Positions 1-7,943 of a stretch of DNA of 60,030 nt are shown piece after piece; position 1 is the first letter of the stretch; the number at the start of each line of letters is the position of its first letter. The notes under the pieces are model-generated. The model had not been told where the DNA came from. It did not search any database and saw only the letters and a program-made list of their open reading frames with translations. The position numbers and the translations under genes were made by a program. Origin of the DNA: an uncultured Muribaculum sp. (GTDB taxonomy: Bacteria > Bacteroidota > Bacteroidia > Bacteroidales > Muribaculaceae); assembly GCA_910578785.1 (NCBI GenBank), contig CAJTSJ010000018.1:1-60030 (forward strand), read 5' to 3'.

Positions 1-2
1 TA

Positions 3-260
3 ACCGCCTATGCCTACACCGGCCCGGAAGATGACGGCGGCACTCTGATAGAGGCCGCAGATGACAGCCGGGACTCATTGATAAACGGCGTAATCCGCAG
101 CAGGTACTCACAGACCGAGGAAGACGCGATCAAGACACACCAGATACTCGCGCTCACCAACCCCGGCCACGACAAGGCCGCAGACTACGCCTCGGAGTGG
201 GCGAGGTTCAACATCGAACGCGAAGATGCCATAAAGACGGTTGACTCGTGGTTCGAATGA
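3..260 (+). CDS. 3' end of an unidentified gene (partial)
   Basis: The frame is open from the left edge of the window to a TGA at 258-260, so this is the last 85 residues of a longer protein. A TTG at 78 is only an internal codon. The visible tail is acidic and rich in Asp, Glu and Arg. The core pattern INGVIRSRYS followed by EEDAI loosely resembles small proteins found in Bacteroides prophage tail modules, but that is from memory and weak. A perfect hairpin terminator follows 29 bases later, so this is the end of a transcription unit. I do not assign a function. Confidence 0.6.
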   Translation, partial: TAYAYTGPEDDGGTLIEAADDSRDSLINGVIRSRYSQTEEDAIKTHQILALTNPGHDKAADYASEWARFNIEREDAIKTVDSWFE

Positions 261-288
261 CGTTATAACGGTCAGACAACGCCAGACA

Positions 289-322
289 AAAGGGCGCGAA
301 CCAAAGCAGGTTCGCGCCCTTT
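289..322 (+). terminator. Strong intrinsic terminator
   Basis: A 14-bp perfect stem (289-302 with 309-322, core AGGGCGCGAACC) closes a 6-base loop, followed by TTTAATTT. It ends the partial gene at the left edge and separates it from the broken pbpC. Confidence 0.85.
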
Positions 323-355
323 AATTTGCTTTAGCCGGCGACTGGATAGGGCAGG

Positions 356-1906
356 GTGGAGTGGGGCTTGGACTTCGATGAGAGAGCGAACCGATGGTAC
401 GTTTCGTTTTGTGATTGTTGCACGTTTCGTTTTATTTTTCGCACGTTTCGTTTTAGGAGCGTTGCACGTTTCGTTTTGCGGATTATACAAACCGATATCG
501 ATGTTTCCTTACAGAAACAACTGGAATCACTGACCGCGCATTGGCGGACAGAACTTGTATTGTCAGGAATCAACGACCTTGCAGCAATCGTCGTCGAGGT
601 TTCCACGGGAAATATTATTGCCTATTGTGGTAATGCGGATATTACTGCCGACAGAACCGGGAAATGGGTGGATATTGCTTCCGCGTCGCGGTCATCCGGC
701 AGTATCCTTAAACCATTGCTCTATTGTGCGGCAATTCAGGAGGGTACTATTCTTGAAAACACTATTCTTCCTGATATACCGACTGATTTTGGAGGGTTTG
801 CACCAAAAAATTTTGACGGAAGCTACACCGGTGTGATTGGTGCACGAAATGCTTTGTCATTGTCACTCAACGTACCTAATGTTTGGTTGCTGAAAGAGTT
901 TGGCGTTTCACGATTTGCATCGCTTTTGCAAAAATGTGGTCTGTCGACTTTAACAAGGTCAGCGGATACTTATGGATTATCATTGATATTAGGAGGTGCG
1001 GAGGTCTCGTTAAGGGATGTTGTGTCATGCTACGCGAAGATTGCAAGATATGATCAGCGGTTCCCTCTCAATGATTCAGTTGCTATCTATTCAATGTTTA
1101 ACGCAATGAGAGAGGTTAATCGACCTGATCAACTCGATTGGACCAGAGTAAGCTCGGCTCAAAATATAGCATGGAAAACAGGCACGAGCTATGGAGCCAG
1201 AGACGGTTGGGCTATCGGAGTAACAGCAAAATACGTTGCTGGTGTATGGGTAGGAAACGCAAATGGTAGCGGTGTGGCGGATTTAACCGGAGCGAGGACT
1301 GCCGGGCCCATAATGTTTGATATTTTCAATATGCTGCCATCTTGCAAGTGGTTTGATGCTCCGAAAGGAAAAATGGAAAAAATATGCGTTTATTCAGGGA
1401 TGCTTGCCGGTAAATATTGTGCCGAAACAACCACTCAGACGGTTTCAAAAAATGCGGCGAAAAGCAAGAGATGCTCATATTGCACGCAAATTCCAGTATC
1501 AATTGACGGACAACGAAGAGTCTTAGACGCTTCCGAGCCATCTATTATGACCTCATATTTTCAACTTCCGCCTATTCATAAGCACTATTACAAGCTAAAT
1601 CAGGCTGAATATGTGGAGCCTCCAGCCATCCTTGAGGCAGACGAAAGTAATCTGAAGTTTATATATCCTACTAATGGAGCGGTAATTCTATTACCACGAA
1701 AAACTGACGGCACACAATCAGAGCTGATATGTAAAGCAGTCCATACCAACCCCTCCATAGAGCTTTTTTGGCATTTGGATAATAACTTCGTAGGTTCAAC
1801 CACCGATATGCATCAAATTCAAATTACGCCACCCTCCGGCGTCCACAAACTGACAGTCTTTGATAACCTCGGACAAAAACAAACCATAGAAATAATTATT
1901 CGTTAA
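356..1906 (+). pseudogene. pbpC: 5'-truncated penicillin-binding protein 1C (transpeptidase half only)
   Basis: From about base 479 the frame matches the linker, transpeptidase and C-terminal BiPBP_C domains of PBP1C. Active-site motifs are intact: SILK (SxxK, residues 116-119 counted from 356), SLN (170-172) and KTG (274-276, in WKTGTSYG). Full PBP1C proteins are about 770-800 residues with an N-terminal signal anchor and glycosyltransferase domain. Here those are absent. The first 41 codons are instead read through a direct-repeat array, giving a low-complexity peptide, and no ATG lies between the repeats and the SxxK box. Without an anchor or export signal the product is unlikely to work in the periplasm. 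A decayed gene is the best reading. A separately expressed transpeptidase from a non-ATG start is less likely. Confidence 0.75.
397..477. repeat. Four direct repeats of GCACGTTTCGTTTT
   Basis: The 14-base unit occurs at 397-410 (first unit GTAC instead of GCAC), 420-433, 441-454 and 464-477. Unit starts are 23, 21 and 23 bases apart, that is about two helical turns, with different spacer sequences. The array sits exactly where homology to PBP1C begins (479). The even spacing with non-conserved spacers looks more like a protein-binding array or a recombination scar than coding sequence. Only four units, no long conserved repeat and no cas genes argue against CRISPR. Confidence 0.8.
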
Positions 1907-2037
1907 TTTGAATTAATCATGGATGTTTGGTTTTTGTAATGAAGGATGATAAGACGGATGTCGGTATTGTCCTATGTTTTGCCGAATTTGTGACACAATT
2001 TGCCTTGCAATTTCCGCCTTATGTTCAGGTAATTTAG

Positions 2038-2045
2038 TAACTTTG
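2038..2045 (+). promoter_or_regulatory. -7 box upstream of uxaB
   Basis: TAACTTTG matches the Bacteroidetes -7 consensus TAnnTTTG and lies 22 bases before the uxaB ATG. I see no good -33 TTTG at 19-21 bases, so strength is uncertain. Confidence 0.55.
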
Positions 2046-2067
2046 TTAGACTAAATTAATCGCAGAT

Positions 2068-3528
2068 ATGAGAGTTTTAGACTATACGGCAGTCGACAGG
2101 ACGGAGCGTCCGGTCAGGGTGCTTCAGTTCGGCGAGGGCAACTTCCTTCGCGCATTTGTGGACTGGATGGTAGACATTGCCAATGAGCGCGGAGTGCTCG
2201 ACACTTCAGTGGCGGTAGTGTCGCCAAGATTTAAGAATAATGCGGGTATATGCGCGCTGAAGGCGCAGGACGGACTGTATCATGTCTGTCTGGAGGGAAT
2301 CGAAGGGGGACGGCCGTCGAAGTCGTCACGGCTGATTACGTGCATCGCCGATGCATTTTCTCCCGCCGAGGATTTTAAAAGATATGAGAGCTACATATTG
2401 TCGCCTGAACTGAGGTTTGTGGTCTCCAACACTACCGAAGCGGGAATCAGATATGAGCAGGACGATGTAAGGTCGGAGACTCCGGTGACTTTCCCCGGGA
2501 AAGTCACCTCGATGCTGTATCGCAGGTTCAGGTATTTTGACGGGAGCCCGGAGCGCGGACTGATATTCCTGTGCTGTGAGCTGATCGAAGACAATGGCTC
2601 GACGCTTCGTGAATACGTCATACGCCATGCCGAGAATGCCGGACTGGAGCCGGAATTCATACGGTGGGTCAAGGATGCCTGCATATTCTGTGACACCCTT
2701 GTAGACAGAATCGTGCCGGGATTTCCCCACGACACGATAGACGATGTGAAGGAGGAGCTGGGCTATGACGACAACATGGTGGTCAAGGGCGAGCTTTACC
2801 ATATATGGGCTATAGGCGGTGAAGGCTACGAACGGGTCAGGGAGGAGTGGCCACTTGACAAGGCCGGCCTTAACGTGCTGTTCATGCCGTCGATAAAGTC
2901 GTTCAGAGACAAGAAGGTGCGCATACTGAACGGTTCGCACACAGGCATGGTGCCGGTGGCTCTTCAGCTCGGTTGCGATACGGTGCTCGACGCCTTCAGC
3001 AACGAAGATGTCAACCGGTTTGTAAACGGCATGGTCGACCGCGAGGTGATACCGATGATTGACGAAGACCCTTCGGAGGTGAAGCGGTTTGCCGACGGCA
3101 TTCTCGAACGTTTCTACAATCCTTATATACGTCATTTCCTTAAGTCGATAGCCCTGAATTCGCTGTCGAAGTGGGAAGCCCGCAACTTCCCGACCGTGGC
3201 CGACTGGTGGAGCAGGCGCGGACTCCATGCCGAGGCCGAACTGTTTACGTTTGCCTCGCTTATGGCGCTTTATGCACCGGATTCAGGATTTGAGCCGGAG
3301 GACAATGCGGAGCATCTTGCCATAATCCGTGATGCGTGGTCGGCCGGAGGTGACTACCGTGACATCGTGAGGCGTATTGTCGGTAGTGGAATATTCGTCA
3401 ATGATTTCGAGACGTCGGTACCGGGATTTTCCGACAAGGTGGCCGGATATCTTTCCGTAATAAAGGCTGACGGAATGGCAGTGGAGTTGAAAAACTTTTT
3501 AACCGATGAAGCGCATTATAAAGATTAA
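2068..3528 (+). CDS. uxaB: Tagaturonate reductase (altronate oxidoreductase)
   Basis: This 486-residue protein interconverts D-tagaturonate and D-altronate with NAD(H) in the cytoplasm, the second step of galacturonate catabolism. It belongs to the polyol/mannitol dehydrogenase family. The N-terminal segment LQFGEGNFLRAFVDW (residues about 19-33) is the nucleotide-binding signature and is almost the same as in E. coli UxaB. The catalytic Lys-Asn-His set is seen in KKVRILNGSHTG (K283, N288, H291). FRNP-like NPYIRH near residue 350 is also a family hallmark. The length is normal. The stop codon overlaps the start of uxaA by 23 bases, so the two are co-transcribed and probably translationally coupled. 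No uxaC, kdgK or kdgA is visible nearby. Confidence 0.93.
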   Translation: MRVLDYTAVDRTERPVRVLQFGEGNFLRAFVDWMVDIANERGVLDTSVAVVSPRFKNNAGICALKAQDGLYHVCLEGIEGGRPSKSSRLITCIADAFSPAEDFKRYESYILSPELRFVVSNTTEAGIRYEQDDVRSETPVTFPGKVTSMLYRRFRYFDGSPERGLIFLCCELIEDNGSTLREYVIRHAENAGLEPEFIRWVKDACIFCDTLVDRIVPGFPHDTIDDVKEELGYDDNMVVKGELYHIWAIGGEGYERVREEWPLDKAGLNVLFMPSIKSFRDKKVRILNGSHTGMVPVALQLGCDTVLDAFSNEDVNRFVNGMVDREVIPMIDEDPSEVKRFADGILERFYNPYIRHFLKSIALNSLSKWEARNFPTVADWWSRRGLHAEAELFTFASLMALYAPDSGFEPEDNAEHLAIIRDAWSAGGDYRDIVRRIVGSGIFVNDFETSVPGFSDKVAGYLSVIKADGMAVELKNFLTDEAHYKD

Positions 3529-4993
3529 CCCCGCCGACAATGTCGCCGTTGTGCTGTCGGACGATGTAAAGAAGGGCGATGAGTTCGAAGGGGTAGTGAT
3601 AGTCGACGAGGTTCCGCGCGGACATAAGTTCGCTTTAAGACCTATTGCCGAAGGCGAGGCTGTGGTGAAATACGGCTATCCCATCGGACATGCCACCCGG
3701 CCTATAGAGCCGGGGGAGTGGATTCACAGCCACAATCTGGCCACTTCGCTGGGCGATGACCTCGAGTACAGTTATAATCCGGCAGAGTCCGGAGTGCCGG
3801 CCTCGGCCGATGGCGGTGAATGTCCGACCGTAAACGGCTTTCTGCGCCGTGACGGACGTATGGGCATACGCAACGAACTGTGGATAGTGCCTACGGTGGG
3901 TTGCGTCAACGGCCAGGCCAATGCCATAATCGAGCGTCTGCGCAGGGAATGCGACCTGTCGCACGTGGACGACATCAGGGCGTTTACGCACAACTACGGC
4001 TGTTCGCAACTCGGCCAGGACCATGCCAACACGCGCGACGCTCTTGCCTCGCTGATCAGGCATCCTAATGCCGGAGGCGTGCTTGTGCTGGGACTCGGTT
4101 GTGAAAACAACCAGCCGTCGGCTCTCAGGGAGCGTCTGGGCGATTATGACGAATCGAGAATAAAGTTTCTGGTGGCCCAGGAGGTCGACGACGAGGTTGA
4201 GGCCGGCGTTGAGATATGCCGAGGACTTGTGGAGCAGATGAAGTCCGACTGTCGCGAACCGCTCCCGTTGAGTATGCTTAAGGTGGGCCTGAAGTGCGGA
4301 GGGTCTGACGGTCTGTCGGGCATAACCGCCAATCCGCTTGTCGGACTGTTTTCTGACCGGCTCGTAGGATGCGGAGGCACGACGGTGCTGACCGAGGTGC
4401 CCGAGATGTTCGGAGCGGAGACCATACTTATGGATAGGGCGGAGAACGCCGATGTGTTTGCCGACATAGTATCGCTCATCAATGACTTCAAGGCATATTT
4501 CCGCTCCTACGGTCAGCCTATCTATGAGAATCCGTCGCCGGGCAATAAGGCCGGAGGCATCACGACGCTTGAAGAGAAGTCGCTCGGATGTGTGCAGAAA
4601 GGCGGTTCACGTCCTGTGGTGGCGGTGCTCGGCTATGCACAGCCGGCAGTAAGGCATGGCCTGAATCTGCTCCAGGCTCCGGGCAACGACCTGGTGGCTT
4701 CGACGGCTCTTGCCTTGTCGGGATGTCAGATTGTGCTGTTTACGACCGGACGCGGTACGCCGTTCGGTACATTCGTGCCGACTATGAAGATATCCACCAA
4801 TTCACAGCTTGCAAAGCGCAAATCAAACTGGATAGACCTCAATGCCGGAAGCATAGTCGAGGACGAGACCTGGCAGTCGGCCCTGCACAGACTGATGGAC
4901 AAGGTGGTCGAGGTGGCCAATGGTGCAAAACTGCACCACGAACTTGCCGGCGCCAAGGAGATTGCCATATTCAAAACAGGCGTGACCCTTTAG
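3506..4993 (+). CDS. uxaA: Altronate dehydratase
   Basis: A 495-residue enzyme that dehydrates D-altronate to 2-keto-3-deoxy-D-gluconate, directly downstream of the UxaB reaction. Residues about 1-85 form the SAF-type domain (NPADNVAVVL, then GHKFAL and GEWIHSHN). The remainder is the large UxaA/GarD dehydratase domain, with GFLRRDGRMGIRN and the Cys-rich HNYGCSQLG and LGCENNQ motifs that bind the metal. The length fits the family. The start lies inside the end of uxaB and a bidirectional-looking hairpin follows the stop, so uxaBA is a two-gene unit. Confidence 0.93.
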   Translation: MKRIIKINPADNVAVVLSDDVKKGDEFEGVVIVDEVPRGHKFALRPIAEGEAVVKYGYPIGHATRPIEPGEWIHSHNLATSLGDDLEYSYNPAESGVPASADGGECPTVNGFLRRDGRMGIRNELWIVPTVGCVNGQANAIIERLRRECDLSHVDDIRAFTHNYGCSQLGQDHANTRDALASLIRHPNAGGVLVLGLGCENNQPSALRERLGDYDESRIKFLVAQEVDDEVEAGVEICRGLVEQMKSDCREPLPLSMLKVGLKCGGSDGLSGITANPLVGLFSDRLVGCGGTTVLTEVPEMFGAETILMDRAENADVFADIVSLINDFKAYFRSYGQPIYENPSPGNKAGGITTLEEKSLGCVQKGGSRPVVAVLGYAQPAVRHGLNLLQAPGNDLVASTALALSGCQIVLFTTGRGTPFGTFVPTMKISTNSQLAKRKSNWIDLNAGSIVEDETWQSALHRLMDKVVEVANGAKLHHELAGAKEIAIFKTGVTL

Positions 4994-5017
4994 AATATAA
5001 AACTCTACTTAAATATA

Positions 5018-5060
5018 AACGCGTCCCGAATCCTTGAGGATAAGGGGCGCGTTGCCTTTA
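5018..5060. terminator. Hairpin terminator between convergent genes
   Basis: AACGCGTCCC (5018-5027) pairs with GGGGCGCGTT (5044-5053) with one G-T pair, and T-rich sequence lies on both sides. It ends uxaBA on the + strand and plausibly the minus-strand PepSY-like gene. Confidence 0.7.
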
Positions 5061-5109
5061 TTTGGAAGTGATATAACGTCTGTGTGCGTCGGGATGATGG
5101 CGTTGATGA

Positions 5110-5547
5110 TTAGTCGTAGCGCTGAAATTCGCCCTGCTTGTTGAATTTCAGTTCGACTCCGTTAGACAGCTGTACTTCATAACCGCCATGGTCCTTTTCG
5201 ATGCCGACGATGTGTGTGCCGGACTGGTTCTTCTTTACGTAGTCGGCCACTCCTTGCGGAATGAAACCGGCAGGAACCGACTTGCTGTTGGCGCATTCGA
5301 CGTCTTCCCAATTGCCGTTGCGGTCAAACTTGATTTCCGTGCCGTCGGTGAGGATGACTTCATAGTCGCTGATTCGGCCGAAGTCCTTGTCGATCTTGAT
5401 TACGCTTATGTCGGACTTGAAATTATTTTTTACGACGGTTCTTGCCGCCTCTGGCAGAACCGACGGGTCGTGAGAATAAGTGTCCTTGGCTGATGCTCCA
5501 AAGACTACACCGACTGCTAACATCATTAAGACTAATAGTTTTTTCAT
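5110..5547 (-). CDS. Secreted PepSY-like protein
   Basis: The 145-residue protein starts with a clear Sec signal peptide (MKKLLVLMMLAVGVVFGASA, cleavage after about residue 20). The mature part contains two copies of a short beta-rich repeat: DYEVILTDGTEIKFDRNGNW and, later, GYEVQLSNGVELKFNKQGEF. This is the Bacteroidetes PepSY-like family (PF11396 type), small periplasmic proteins of unknown role that are sometimes annotated as beta-lactamase-inhibitor-like. Repeat one also contains the FKSDISVIKIDKD element that precedes the strands. It stands alone, convergent with uxaA. I would not infer a specific target. Confidence 0.8.
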   Translation of the reverse strand: MKKLLVLMMLAVGVVFGASAKDTYSHDPSVLPEAARTVVKNNFKSDISVIKIDKDFGRISDYEVILTDGTEIKFDRNGNWEDVECANSKSVPAGFIPQGVADYVKKNQSGTHIVGIEKDHGGYEVQLSNGVELKFNKQGEFQRYD

Positions 5548-5628
5548 AATCGCATGTTTTTAAATGATTATTATGCCATTACAACGAATACCAGCCGATT
5601 AAAGTTGTATAAATACGGTTAAAAAGGG

Positions 5629-7914
5629 CTACTGCTTCTTCAACAGCCCGAACTCCTTGTCCAACAGCTCAAAAATCCGGATGCCTTCATCGACATAATC
5701 ATGTCCGATGTGATGGCGGACAAGTGAATCGCATTTAGACGTATCTTCCGATTCCCCGCTTTCCGAAGCATCGTTTCCCTGAATTGCCGTAACATCCAAG
5801 CCTATGCTCTTGAGAATGTCTGGCGATATTCCAATCACATGCCATCCGTCATGGCTCATGTCTAATTTGGCGTCATTTCCTATTTTTGATAATATAAATT
5901 CGCTACCGCCATGATTGTTGAGATAAAAACTGTATTTGTCGGAAAGCTTCTGCTCAAGAATGCGGTGAATCATCTTCCACGCCACATTCGTGGGTGAATA
6001 GTAGCTACTCTGCAGAACTACCGCATCGAGATATCCGGTATTGTTTCCGAAAAGGTTTAAATCGTCGACTCCGGGGAAATAGATATAGCCGTAATTGGAA
6101 CTTCGGTAGGCCACGGTTATCTCTTTTGCATATTTTATGGCATAATATCTCCAGTTCTCCGTGTTCGTGTCCGAGGTGTCATACAGATAGCGGGACAGGT
6201 TGCATTTGACATCAATCTTGTCAAAAGTTTCCATAATGCGATTCTTTTCGTTGAATCTGTGGAAACCGGTGAAGTTTTGCCAAGAACTCTTTATTATGCC
6301 AAAATATCGATACGAACTTTTTCCGGAGGAACACATTGCATAATCGCCTATGGCCAGCAGGATTGAACGACGTTCATATTCCTGCATATTATCTGTCGAC
6401 TTGAAGAAATGGACGGCTTTTTTCAGACGTGCCGTAAGTCCGGCTACAAAATCCGGATTCCCAAGATTCAGACGGTTGTCCGGACTTAAGCCGTAGGCGA
6501 ATGCCTGGATGGTTCCGTTGAGTTCATATGTATCCTCGTATATGAAAAGCTTTTGCCATACATCCCTGTGCAGTTCTTTTTCCTGTTCTTCATTCCATGA
6601 GTTTCTGTTTAGAATCAATGGATTCATTTTGAGCAGTCTGTCGCACATAACGTGCCTGATGTCGTCGAGCAGACGTGGCATATTGTCTTCGCGGATGAAG
6701 TCGGAGCTGTTGTTTATCAAGTTGCGGACATGTCTGAACCTAAGGTAAAATTCATGTTTTGTCAGCGGTATGTACTCAGGCTTCCGTGAACTCAATGCAA
6801 GTCCGATATAAAAGGCATACAGGTATAGCATATTTGTATACTTTATATCGGAACTTATAGCCTCCGTCATGATTCGGCTGTAGTCTTCATTAAGTTCATC
6901 GGGTATGCAGTTATGTAGGTTTGTAAACGTGTCGAATATGTGCTCCACTGCGTTTATCTTCATTTTGCTACCCATGTTGGCCTCGATGCAATCGTCATTA
7001 AGACTGTCAAACCGATGTGGTGTGTAGCCTGAAACGTAGTCCAGGGTCCTGAACAGATTTTTGAAGAAGCACATATATGCAGGGTCGACTTCCTTTAGAT
7101 TGTTTGTATGGTTCAGGATGCCCCATATAAACTGCATCCAATCCGTGTCAAGCTTGATTGCGATGCGGTTGGCCAGGCTCTTGTCGTGCATGGCGATGCG
7201 TTTATGAATCTTGGCCTTGAATACTTCAAATTCAGTGAGTGGCTTTCCTCTTGAATTCATCTTGTTGTAAAGGTCGTCGGACAGGTCAAATACCCCGAAA
7301 TCAAGCAGGTAGAAATTAATCGGGCAGTTATCTGACGTAAGTTTCTGCCATAATCCATCTATGTCGTTGAAATTCTGATGAATCCTGTCGAGTACCGTAA
7401 TCATTGACATTACAGACGGGTCGGTATAAAATGAATTTCTGAATTCATCAAGGTCCATAAGATAGTCGCGAATAGGATGCTTGTCGCCGTTTTTTGCAGA
7501 GAAAATGACAGACCTCAGCTCGTCGTGCTTCTTAATCAGGAGGTTGTTGCAGAATGCTATCGTGCAGTTGCGTGTGGCATAACTGAAATGACCGAGAGCG
7601 GTGAAGCCATCGTCCTGCAGCTCCTTGTTTTTCAATCCGGCGTAGTAGTGGAGGAGGAACAGTGTGGTGAGGCGTTGCTGTCCGTCAAGAGGCATAAATT
7701 CCCTGGCTTTAGACTTGCTTCCGTAGACGAAGTCGAGTGTCTCTTCGGTGTCATTAACCAGTGCGTTCTTGAACGTGCGAAGCATGTTGGAAAGCACGGT
7801 TTCAGTCTTTTCAGTACCGGAGCCGTATATGTAATCGCGCTGTAGCGTAGGAATCTTTATCTTGTTTTTGACAAGTTCCCAGAATGTAGTCTTTTTTCCT
7901 ATAGTATTGCTCAT
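5629..7914 (-). CDS. DUF262 protein without an HNH motif (first of a pair)
   Basis: 761 residues. The N-terminus carries the DUF262 (GmrS/ParB-like) signatures: IPTLQRDYIYG (residues 21-31) and PLDGQQRLTTL (75-85, with DGQQR at 77-81). DUF262 domains couple nucleotide hydrolysis to recognition of modified DNA in GmrSD and SspE-type restriction. The rest is helical, and I find no HIxPQ/EHIxxQ (DUF1524) motif, so this subunit probably lacks nuclease activity. It lies 29 bases downstream of a second, larger-domain DUF262 gene in the same orientation and is almost certainly co-transcribed with it. Together they form a likely anti-phage or restriction locus. Host role is inferred, not shown. Confidence 0.75.
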   Translation of the reverse strand: MSNTIGKKTTFWELVKNKIKIPTLQRDYIYGSGTEKTETVLSNMLRTFKNALVNDTEETLDFVYGSKSKAREFMPLDGQQRLTTLFLLHYYAGLKNKELQDDGFTALGHFSYATRNCTIAFCNNLLIKKHDELRSVIFSAKNGDKHPIRDYLMDLDEFRNSFYTDPSVMSMITVLDRIHQNFNDIDGLWQKLTSDNCPINFYLLDFGVFDLSDDLYNKMNSRGKPLTEFEVFKAKIHKRIAMHDKSLANRIAIKLDTDWMQFIWGILNHTNNLKEVDPAYMCFFKNLFRTLDYVSGYTPHRFDSLNDDCIEANMGSKMKINAVEHIFDTFTNLHNCIPDELNEDYSRIMTEAISSDIKYTNMLYLYAFYIGLALSSRKPEYIPLTKHEFYLRFRHVRNLINNSSDFIREDNMPRLLDDIRHVMCDRLLKMNPLILNRNSWNEEQEKELHRDVWQKLFIYEDTYELNGTIQAFAYGLSPDNRLNLGNPDFVAGLTARLKKAVHFFKSTDNMQEYERRSILLAIGDYAMCSSGKSSYRYFGIIKSSWQNFTGFHRFNEKNRIMETFDKIDVKCNLSRYLYDTSDTNTENWRYYAIKYAKEITVAYRSSNYGYIYFPGVDDLNLFGNNTGYLDAVVLQSSYYSPTNVAWKMIHRILEQKLSDKYSFYLNNHGGSEFILSKIGNDAKLDMSHDGWHVIGISPDILKSIGLDVTAIQGNDASESGESEDTSKCDSLVRHHIGHDYVDEGIRIFELLDKEFGLLKKQ

Positions 7915-7943
7915 AATTGTAGTCGGGATTATTAAACAAGCTC

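Noticed and set aside
397..477. CRISPR array
   Set aside because: Units are only 14 bases, spacers 7-9 bases and there are no cas genes.
272..490. Minus-strand ORFs with repeated TKRAT/KRN peptides
   Set aside because: They are translations of the direct repeats and overlap the terminator; no start signals or family.
2326..3228. 300-codon minus-strand frame inside uxaB
   Set aside because: Shadow of a well-recognised gene in the opposite strand; no family.
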